Below, piece by piece: positions 5,548 through 11,112 of a DNA stretch of 11,112 bases (position 1 is the first letter of the stretch; each line of letters opens with the position of its first letter). This DNA comes from S146-42 sp965371965 (lineage in GTDB: Bacteria > Planctomycetota > Phycisphaerae > Phycisphaerales > UBA1924). The notes under the pieces are model-generated. The model saw nothing but the letters and a program-made list of their open reading frames with translations, was not told the origin of the DNA and ran no database searches. The DNA is taken from the NCBI GenBank assembly GCA_965371965.1, contig CBDVAM010000116.1, forward strand, positions 1 through 11,112. Reading direction: 5' to 3'. The position numbers and the translations under genes were made by a program.

Positions 5548-6687
5548 TTATCGAGGCGAGGTCATTGCCGCCAGCAGGCGATCGATGAACGAGTCGAAGC
5601 GAACGGTGGGCGCGAGCGACGCGGCGGATTCTCGCATCCGCCCGAGCGTGGATGGCTCGAGCATCTGGTCCAGCGCACCCTGCCAGCCGCCGGGGGTCAC
5701 GTCGCTCAGCACCTGCCCAAAGGGCGGGACGCCGAAGCTGGCGGGCTCGATGAGCTCTGCGCCGGGCGCTCCCTCGGCGGCGATGACCGGGGTGTGCATC
5801 GCGATCGCGTCGGCAGCGAGGCGGGCGGTGGAGTGCGCGGAACGGGCGGGCAGCGCGAGCGCGTCGCACGCGCTGAGGATCGCGTCCATCTGCGAGCTTG
5901 CGCCGAGGATCCGCACGCGGGTAAGGGCTCCCAGGGCCGACGCCAGGCGATGCACTCGGATCGGCTCGCGGGTCAGGATCAACAGCGCCGGAGGGCCCGC
6001 CGACCTGCGCGAGCGTGCGATGGCCTCGAGCAGGGCGCGGGCCGCGGAGACCGGGCGATCGACGAGCGAACAGAGCAGCACGGGGCGGGTATCGGCGAGG
6101 CCGAGGCGCTCTCGAAGTCGATAGCGGGCACCCTTGGGCGTCGCGCCTGAATCGAGTGTGCTCGCCAGGCCCAGGTTCAGTACCGAACTGGAGCCCGATC
6201 CCCCGCAGGCGCCAAGTCGGGCGAGCTGCACAGAGCTGGACCTCGCGATCCTGCGCGCGCGGCGCTCGGCGGACATCGCATCCAGAATCCAGGGGCGGGA
6301 GACGGCTTCGAGCAGAACCGTCGGGGGGGAACTCGACGAGACCTGTCGGACGAAGGCCGCAGAGCTCGGGGGCTCGACCGGGAGCCAGAGGCCCGCGGGC
6401 ACCAGGCGCGTGAGCGAGAGCGTCGCGTCGGCGCTGGTCGCGTCGAGCTGATCGAGAGCCCATCGCTGGAAGCGGGTTGGTTGTCGGCGGCGCGGGCCGC
6501 GCCCCGGGGCACGCTCGATGATCGTGATATTGCCCGCGGATTCGAGCTGGGAGCGATCCTCGATCGCGTCGCAGATGAGGGTGACGTGCCCGGCGCGCTC
6601 GGCGATACCCCGGGCGATATCCACCGCCCATCGCCCGTGGTGCCAGGGCAGGCGTCGGATGTGCTCTGCGACGATTGCGAAGCTCAC
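5548..6687 (-). CDS. GT-B fold glycosyltransferase (GT4-like), degenerate donor motif
   Basis: A 379-residue protein resembling retaining GT-B glycosyltransferases that build surface polysaccharides. The N-terminal Rossmann half begins FAIVAEHIRRLPWHHGRWA, then VDIARGIAERAGHVTLIC, with the usual GRWA..IARG..ER pattern. The C-terminal half begins near RPVLLCSLVDRP and contains ILGASSQMDAILSACDALAL and the donor-side stretch RLAADAIAMHTPVIAAEGAP (about residues 283-305). The EX7E motif is not intact: the first Glu position falls in a Ser/His/Ala stretch and the second reads Asp. The acceptor and sugar are unknown. The start is GTG 6687-6685 with GGAG 7 nt upstream; it overlaps the stop of the O-antigen-ligase-like gene by 4 nt (GTGA), so translation is probably coupled. 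No membrane segment is apparent. Confidence 0.72.
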   Translation of the reverse strand: MSFAIVAEHIRRLPWHHGRWAVDIARGIAERAGHVTLICDAIEDRSQLESAGNITIIERAPGRGPRRRQPTRFQRWALDQLDATSADATLSLTRLVPAGLWLPVEPPSSAAFVRQVSSSSPPTVLLEAVSRPWILDAMSAERRARRIARSSSVQLARLGACGGSGSSSVLNLGLASTLDSGATPKGARYRLRERLGLADTRPVLLCSLVDRPVSAARALLEAIARSRRSAGPPALLILTREPIRVHRLASALGALTRVRILGASSQMDAILSACDALALPARSAHSTARLAADAIAMHTPVIAAEGAPGAELIEPASFGVPPFGQVLSDVTPGGWQGALDQMLEPSTLGRMRESAASLAPTVRFDSFIDRLLAAMTSPR

Positions 6688-8147
6688 GGGCTTTCTCCGG
6701 GCTCGTCCGGGGGCTCGTCCGGGGCGAGGACGCGCTGGCGGGGAACGTACGCCGGCGTGAACGCGAGAAGCAGCCACATGTGCTGCTTGAGTCGCGAGCC
6801 GACGTGCATGGTCTCGAACTGTCCGACCATGAGCAGGGCGATGATGGCGAGCAGGAGCGATCGCTCCAGGCCTGTTGGGCCGTGGCGGGGCGCGATCCAC
6901 GCGCAGCGCAGGGCGCTGGCGAAGAGCAGGACGAAGAACCCGAGGCCGACCGCGCCGCTGGTGGCGCCGATGTGGGGGATGGTGCCGTGGGCGTGCTGCT
7001 GGATGCGCTTTGCCACCTCGGGCTCGACGAATGCGAGCGCGTCCTGGCGTGCCCAGGCGCGGTAGCCGCCCTCGCCGAGGCCCGCGATCGGGTGCTGGGT
7101 GAACGCGCGCTGGGCCTCGATCCACATGAGCAACCGTGCGCCGGTGTCAGAGTCGTAGTCTCGTTCGCGTACGGCCCGGGAGATTTCGTCGTAGGCCGAC
7201 GACGCGCGGTCGATGGCCTTCGGTGCGAGAGCGACAAGGCCCACCACCACGATGATCGCGCCGATCACGGCGAGCGTCGGGAGACGAGAGCCTCGGGCGC
7301 CGTCGGTCGATGGGCTCTGCTGGTCGGAGGGTCCATGGGTTGCCCTCTGGCGGTAGTTCTGCCAGAACCTCAGCGCGACGACCGCGAGCACGAGGGCGAT
7401 GATGCCCGCGCTCGCGAGCCAGGCGCTGCGTGTGCCGGAGGCGATGATTGCGGCGAGCGTGATCGCGCTCATGGCGATGGCGAGACGTTTGAGGTTTGGC
7501 GTGTTTCTGCGGGCGATGAACGCGGCGTAGAGCCAGATGGCCAGGGGCACACAGAGCGACGCGCCGCCGAAGGCCGGTCGCCACCAGCCGGTGATCCGTC
7601 CGGGGGCGTGCTCTTCCCAGATGAGCCACTGCCAGCCGGTCTGGAGGCCGACGAACTCGGCGAGTTGGACGCCATTGCCGACGAGCATGCCGGCGAGATA
7701 GGCGGCGATGAGCAGCGTGCGGTACTCCATGATGGGCCAGAGCGCCAGCATTAGGAGCATGAAGCGGGCCTCGCTGAGATGGATCAGCCCGAACTCGAGA
7801 TCGGGCGTCCAACTCAGGCTGAGGGCGCGAAAGCCGAGCCAGAGCAGGGCGATGAGCACGACGGGCTGGAGCAGGAGGTGCGTGAGCAGACGCCACGTCA
7901 TGGTGATGCGGATGAGCGATGCCGACGCGACCACGGGGAGGACGAACTCGTGGACGGTGTAGGGAAAGCTGAGGGTGAAGCAGAGGACCAGCCCGCCCAG
8001 CAGATGGACCGCGAGGCCCGGGCGATCTTGACGCTGGGCCTGGAACGCCTGGGCGATTCGGTCTCGGTTGAGCCAGCAGCCGGCGAGCCACGCCAGCGGC
8101 GAGGGCGGGAGGATCAGCTTGCGCGGGGAGAAGACCTTGGAGGGCAT
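6684..8147 (-). CDS. O-antigen ligase / Wzy-type polytopic membrane protein
   Basis: A 487-residue integral membrane protein with roughly ten to twelve hydrophobic segments, of the O-antigen ligase/polymerase superfamily (WaaL, Wzy). The visible hallmarks are ASGTRSAWLASAG at about residues 235-247, and a large extracytoplasmic loop carrying ARLLMWIEAQRAFTQHPIAG, LGEGGYRAWARQ and HAHGTIPHIGATSGAVGLGF (about 383-402). The histidine there sits where Wzy_C proteins keep a conserved His before the next helix. Such proteins join or polymerise lipid-linked glycans on the outer face of the inner membrane; WaaL and Wzy cannot be told apart from sequence alone. The tail is a short DEPPDEPGE repeat encoded by a near-tandem 12-nt duplication around 6699-6724. 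The start is ATG 8147-8145, with only a weak ribosome binding site. The glycosyltransferase follows with a 4-nt overlap. Confidence 0.82.
   Translation of the reverse strand: MPSKVFSPRKLILPPSPLAWLAGCWLNRDRIAQAFQAQRQDRPGLAVHLLGGLVLCFTLSFPYTVHEFVLPVVASASLIRITMTWRLLTHLLLQPVVLIALLWLGFRALSLSWTPDLEFGLIHLSEARFMLLMLALWPIMEYRTLLIAAYLAGMLVGNGVQLAEFVGLQTGWQWLIWEEHAPGRITGWWRPAFGGASLCVPLAIWLYAAFIARRNTPNLKRLAIAMSAITLAAIIASGTRSAWLASAGIIALVLAVVALRFWQNYRQRATHGPSDQQSPSTDGARGSRLPTLAVIGAIIVVVGLVALAPKAIDRASSAYDEISRAVRERDYDSDTGARLLMWIEAQRAFTQHPIAGLGEGGYRAWARQDALAFVEPEVAKRIQQHAHGTIPHIGATSGAVGLGFFVLLFASALRCAWIAPRHGPTGLERSLLLAIIALLMVGQFETMHVGSRLKQHMWLLLAFTPAYVPRQRVLAPDEPPDEPGESP
6694..6698 (-). promoter_or_regulatory. 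Ribosome binding site for the GTG start of the glycosyltransferase
   Basis: On the minus strand GGAGA ends about 6 nt before GTG 6687-6685, inside the end of the O-antigen-ligase-like gene. It supports GTG as the start in a frame that is open far upstream. Confidence 0.6.
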
Positions 8148-8308
8148 GGAATGCGATCATGGCGTGAGCGAGGGGTTCTGGCAAGCCGGGGCTGGGGGCG
8201 ATCCATGGGGATGAACCGAACAAAGAGCGACCGCAATACTGGAATTCTCGAACCGTTGTGCCGATTGATGGGTAGAGTAATGGGGTATTCACTGAGCGGA
8301 GATCTGCC
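8148..8308. promoter_or_regulatory. Divergent intergenic region with promoters for both sides
   Basis: This 161-nt spacer separates two diverging genes, so it must contain or lie close to promoters for both. On the plus strand a weak candidate is TTGTGC (8256-8261), 16 nt, TAATGG (8278-8283), matching sigma-70 hexamers only loosely. GGAG at 8298-8301 is a good ribosome binding site 7 nt before ATG 8309. I see no clear operator or RNA gene; the GAATTC palindrome at about 8242-8247 is too short to interpret. Confidence 0.4.
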
Positions 8309-9976
8309 ATGACCTCGATCGATCGTGCGGTACGCCGGGCTGGGATTCGCCTGATGGTCGTCGATTTTCTGAGGCATCTGACCTGGTGCGTCACGGGCGC
8401 GCTGGCGGTGCTTGTTGCGATGGTGCTGCTTGAGCGGCTGGCGCGGGTCGAGATCGCGTGGGAGACATCGCTGATCGTGGCGGGCTCGGTCACGCTGGTC
8501 GCGGCGGTCGTCTGGACATGGCTGACCAAACGCTCGCAAGCGCAGGTCGCGATCGAGCTCGATGATCGGGCGAATCTGCGCGAGAGCCTGAGCACGGCTC
8601 TGCTTGTGCGTGGCAAGAGCGACGGCTGGAGCAGGGCGGTGGTCGAGACCGCCGAGGCACGGGCCAAGAGCGTGCGGGTGCGCGAGGCGGTGCCGATCCA
8701 GGCGCCGGGTCGCTGGTACGCGCCTGCGATCGGCGGCGGGCTGCTGCTGCTGGCGTGGATGGCGGTGCCGACGCTGCTGGCTGAGGGTGAGAAGAGCGCC
8801 GACGACATGGTCGCGGTCAAGCGGGTGCTGCTCGAGCAACGCGACAATCAGAAGAAGCTCGATGAGCTGTTGAAGAAGGCGAAGGTCGATCTGGGCGAAG
8901 AGAAGTCGCCGTTCGACACGGATCTGGCCGAGAGGGCCGACACGCCGGAGAAGATCCAGCAGATGATGGTCAAGAAGCTGACGAGCCTGACCGACACGCT
9001 GCAGAACAAGCTCTTGACCCAGAACCAGCGGATGGCGGCGCTCAAGAAGGAGCTGGCCAAGCTGAAGAGCCCGGGCGAGGGGCCGTTGAGCGAGTTGTCC
9101 AAAAAGCTCGCGGCGGGCGATCTGTCGGGTGCCAAGGACGCGCTGGCGGAGCTCCAGAAGAAGATCGAGTCTGGGGATATGAGCGACGAGCTGAAGGCCC
9201 AGCTCAAGAAGCAGCTTGACGACATGGCCAAGCAGCTCGATGACCTGGCCAAGCAGGCCGAGCAGATGGAGCAGAAGCTGTCCGAGGCGATGAAGAACGC
9301 GGGGATGACTGAGCAGCAGATCAAGCAGGCGCTCAAGAGCCCCGAGGCGATGAAGCAGGCGCTCGAGCAGATGAAGAACATGTCGGCGGGACAGAAGCAG
9401 CAGTTGCAGGACATGATGCAGAAGCTCGGCGCGTCCAAGCAGTGCAACAGCCTGGGCCAGTGCATGTCCTCCATGGGCCAGAAGATGGGCTCGGGGCAGA
9501 TGGGTGACATGCTCGGCGAGATGGGTGAGATGGGCGAGATGCTCAGCGCGCTTGAGATGTCCCAGCAGGACATGCAGGCGATGCAAGCCGCGTTCAACGA
9601 GGCGAAGTATCAGCTCGACAGCCTCTGTGAGGGCATGGGCCAGGGAATGGCCCCGCAGTTCGGCATCCAGAAGTGGCAGAAGCAGGGCGGCTCGGGCGGC
9701 CTGGGCTCTGGCAACGGCGCGAGCCCCGCGGACAGCCCGTTTGCGTTCAATACGCACACCGAGAAGGCCAAGAGCGACAACCTCGGCGGGCCGATCATCG
9801 CGAGCATGATGGTCGATGGTCCGCAGATTTCCGGCGAGAGCAAGGCGCAGTTCACCAACGCAGTCGTCCTGGGCGAGCAGGCGGCGAGCGAGGCGATCGA
9901 CAACATGCTCGTGCCCCGAGAACTGCAGGGCGCGGTGAAGAGCTATTTCGGTTCGCTGAGTGAGCAGGGGAAGTAA
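8309..9976 (+). CDS. Three-pass membrane protein with long Met/Gln-rich coiled coil
   Basis: A 555-residue protein of unknown function. The N-terminal part has three membrane segments at about residues 24-41, 54-72 and 138-157. Between the last two lies a soluble stretch with IELDDRANLRESLSTALL, a pattern I associate with DUF4175-like proteins of planctomycetes and other bacteria. Residues about 170-350 are a Lys/Glu/Gln/Leu heptad-rich coiled coil (for example ELKAQLKKQLDDMAKQLDDL). Residues 351-429 are very rich in Met (15 of 79), with two nearby Cys (379 and 385). A Gly/Ser linker follows, and the C-terminal block VPRELQGAVKSYFGSL ends the protein and looks conserved. The coiled coil should lie on one side of the membrane after TM3. 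ATG 8309 has GGAG 7 nt upstream. It is probably co-transcribed with the lipoprotein gene that starts at its end. The DUF4175 link is a recollection of pattern, not a proven match. Confidence 0.75.
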   Translation: MTSIDRAVRRAGIRLMVVDFLRHLTWCVTGALAVLVAMVLLERLARVEIAWETSLIVAGSVTLVAAVVWTWLTKRSQAQVAIELDDRANLRESLSTALLVRGKSDGWSRAVVETAEARAKSVRVREAVPIQAPGRWYAPAIGGGLLLLAWMAVPTLLAEGEKSADDMVAVKRVLLEQRDNQKKLDELLKKAKVDLGEEKSPFDTDLAERADTPEKIQQMMVKKLTSLTDTLQNKLLTQNQRMAALKKELAKLKSPGEGPLSELSKKLAAGDLSGAKDALAELQKKIESGDMSDELKAQLKKQLDDMAKQLDDLAKQAEQMEQKLSEAMKNAGMTEQQIKQALKSPEAMKQALEQMKNMSAGQKQQLQDMMQKLGASKQCNSLGQCMSSMGQKMGSGQMGDMLGEMGEMGEMLSALEMSQQDMQAMQAAFNEAKYQLDSLCEGMGQGMAPQFGIQKWQKQGGSGGLGSGNGASPADSPFAFNTHTEKAKSDNLGGPIIASMMVDGPQISGESKAQFTNAVVLGEQAASEAIDNMLVPRELQGAVKSYFGSLSEQGK

Positions 9977-9990
9977 GAAGAGGCTAGAGG

Positions 9991-10011
9991 CAATGGGCAA
10001 TGGGCAATGGG
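9991..10011 (+). repeat. Three tandem copies of the 7-nt unit CAATGGG at a gene start
   Basis: Exact copies lie at 9991-9997, 9998-10004 and 10005-10011. Because 7 is not a multiple of 3, the ATGs at 9993, 10000 and 10007 fall in three different frames. The first is in frame with the substrate-binding lipoprotein gene and gives it the leader MGNGQWA. Tandemly repeated, the unit has no stop codon in any frame on either strand. Confidence 0.85.
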
Positions 10012-11063
10012 CTTGGCATCGGGGCCTGTTGGCGGTTGTCGGTGTCGTCGTGCTTGCGATGGCGGGCATTGGCGGCTGCTCTGAGCGTGATGACGAACAG
10101 AGAGTCGTGCTGTATTCGAGCGTGGACGGGTATCTGTTGCGCGAGATCATCGCGAACATCGAGGAGCGGACGGGGCTTCGCGTCAAGATCCAGGGCGACA
10201 CGGAGCTCACCAAGACGACGGGTCTGGTGGAGAGGGTGCTCAGCGAGCGCGGAAGGCGGCGGGCCGATGTCTGGTGGTCGAGCGAGGCGTTCGGGACGAT
10301 CCGCCTGGCGCGCGAGGGCGTGCTGGCGCCAATGGGTGTTGAGCCGGACGCCGGCGAGGGCGCGACCTGGCCCGCGCAGTTGCGGGGGAAGGACGACCTG
10401 TGGATCGGCTTTGCGCAGCGGGCGCGGGTGATCGCCTACGCGTCCGATCGCGTTGATGCGGGCGACGCCCCCACTTCCCTCGCCGACTTGACGCACGAGC
10501 GATGGCGCGGACGCGTGGGGATCGCACGCCCGCAGTTTGGGACGACCCGCGGGCACATGGCGGCGCTGGTGGAGTTGTGGGGCGCGGACGTGTTCGAGGC
10601 GTGGCTTAGGGCGATGACGGCCAACGGCGTTCGCGTGCTGGATGGCAACGCGACGGTCGTGCGCGAGATCGCGCGGGGCACGATCGACGTGGGATTGACC
10701 GACACCGACGATGTGTTCGCCGCCCAGCGCGAGGGTTTGAAGGTCGGGCTGGTGTATGAGCGTCTGGACGAGCCTCGCGATGGTGAGGCGTGGTCGCCCG
10801 GGGCGATGGTCATGCCCAACACCGTCGCGATGGTCGCCGGCGGACCGAATCCCAAAGGCGCGGCCCTGCTGATCGAGGCCATCTTGAGCGAGGCGACCGA
10901 GCGGGCGATGATGGCGAGCGATTCGCGGAACTTCCCGGTGCGCCGGGGGCTCATGGCGGAGATGGACGTGGCGACGCCGAGGGACGTGATGCAGATCGAT
11001 CTGGAGCGGGTGGCGGACCGGGTCGGAGTAGCGATCGAGATTTGCGAGCGGGTGTTGAGGTAG
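9993..11063 (+). CDS. ABC transporter substrate-binding lipoprotein, iron(III)-type family
   Basis: A 356-residue extracytoplasmic solute-binding protein (family 1, AfuA/FbpA-like) that would deliver a ligand to an ABC permease. An N-terminal hydrophobic stretch (residues 12-28, LLAVVGVVVLAMAG) ends in the lipobox IGGC, so Cys29 should be lipidated. The mature part has VVLYSSVDGYLL (38-49), the binding-site stretch ADVWWSSEAFGTIRLAREGV from residue 91, then RWRGRVGIARPQFGTTRGH and MPNTVAMVAGGPNPKGA. The iron-binding Tyr-Tyr pair of FbpA is not seen at its usual place, which reads TDTDDVF (236-242), so the ligand is uncertain. ATG 9993 has AAGAGG about 9 nt before it. An in-frame GTG at 9960, overlapping the previous gene, would add 11 residues and is less likely. 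The matching permease and ATPase genes are not in the window and may follow on the right. Confidence 0.85.
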   Translation: MGNGQWAWHRGLLAVVGVVVLAMAGIGGCSERDDEQRVVLYSSVDGYLLREIIANIEERTGLRVKIQGDTELTKTTGLVERVLSERGRRRADVWWSSEAFGTIRLAREGVLAPMGVEPDAGEGATWPAQLRGKDDLWIGFAQRARVIAYASDRVDAGDAPTSLADLTHERWRGRVGIARPQFGTTRGHMAALVELWGADVFEAWLRAMTANGVRVLDGNATVVREIARGTIDVGLTDTDDVFAAQREGLKVGLVYERLDEPRDGEAWSPGAMVMPNTVAMVAGGPNPKGAALLIEAILSEATERAMMASDSRNFPVRRGLMAEMDVATPRDVMQIDLERVADRVGVAIEICERVLR

Positions 11064-11081
11064 GGGGAGAGGGAGGAAGAA

Positions 11082-11109
11082 GCGAAAAGCGAAAAGCGAA
11101 GAGGGAAGA
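11082..11109 (+). repeat. GCGAAAA 7-nt tandem repeat after the last gene
   Basis: Four consecutive 7-nt units lie at 11082-11109: two exact GCGAAAA, then GCGAAGA and GGGAAGA. They start 19 nt after the lipoprotein stop, in a purine-only stretch. Tandem GCGAAAA has no stop codon in any of the six frames. The array may continue beyond the right edge. No terminator hairpin is visible in the 49 nt after the gene. Confidence 0.75.
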
Positions 11110-11112
11110 GTG

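Noticed and set aside
5399..7237. Upstream extension of the murA frame
   Set aside because: The frame is open to 7237, but the translated text is Arg/Pro/Ala-rich and overlaps the glycosyltransferase and ligase genes. MurA homology and the ribosome binding site place the start at 5398.
8239..8254. tRNA-like T-loop motif on the minus strand (GGTTCGAGAATTCC)
   Set aside because: The flanking bases do not form a T stem or an acceptor stem, and no anticodon arm can be drawn at the right distance.
8114..10213. Long minus-strand open frame (699 codons) opposite the coiled-coil gene
   Set aside because: It is a mirror of the coiled-coil gene: Leu/His/Arg-rich low-complexity text with no domain, no ribosome binding site, and it runs across the divergent spacer. 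GC-rich codon bias explains it.

Overview
The window looks like chromosomal DNA of a GC-rich bacterium (about two-thirds G+C by eye), most likely a planctomycete of the Phycisphaerae group. That assignment is an inference from the DUF502 protein, the long Met/Gln-rich coiled-coil membrane protein and the style of the short tandem repeats; no rRNA or tRNA is present to confirm it. Eight confident genes plus one partial gene fill almost the whole window. No stretch over 300 bases lacks a gene.

Layout. Positions 2-1831 (+) hold the 3' two-thirds or so of dnaE2/imuC, the error-prone DNA polymerase of the SOS mutasome, cut off by the left edge. Next on the same strand come a DUF502 membrane protein (1954-2880) and a compact set hpf - ptsN - ptsH (2928-4031): a ribosome hibernation factor, an EIIA-Ntr-type phosphocarrier and an HPr. 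This resembles the hpf-ptsN region of proteobacteria, but rpoN is not adjacent. Facing it on the minus strand is murA (5398-4049), the first committed step of peptidoglycan synthesis. Behind murA is a minus-strand pair encoding an O-antigen-ligase-like polytopic membrane protein (8147-6684) and a GT-B glycosyltransferase (6687-5548) that overlap by 4 nt; these probably act in surface polysaccharide synthesis. A 161-nt divergent spacer separates them from a plus-strand pair: a three-pass membrane protein with a long coiled coil (8309-9976) and an ABC-transporter substrate-binding lipoprotein (start about 9993, end 11063), whose permease genes would lie beyond the right edge.

The most unusual signal is a set of short tandem repeats with 7- or 8-nt units (GAAGCGAC, CAATGGG, GCGAAAA). 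Their sequences are unrelated, yet each is free of stop codons in all six frames when repeated. The GAAGCGAC family, partly as inverted copies, sits in frame at two places inside dnaE2; a CAATGGG triplet supplies the start codon of the lipoprotein gene; and a GCGAAAA array lies just after that gene. A third dnaE2 linker carries two GC-rich perfect hairpins, also in frame. Together these suggest repeat elements that spread in this genome and can settle inside genes without breaking them. I see no CRISPR array, transposase, phage gene or clear defence system.
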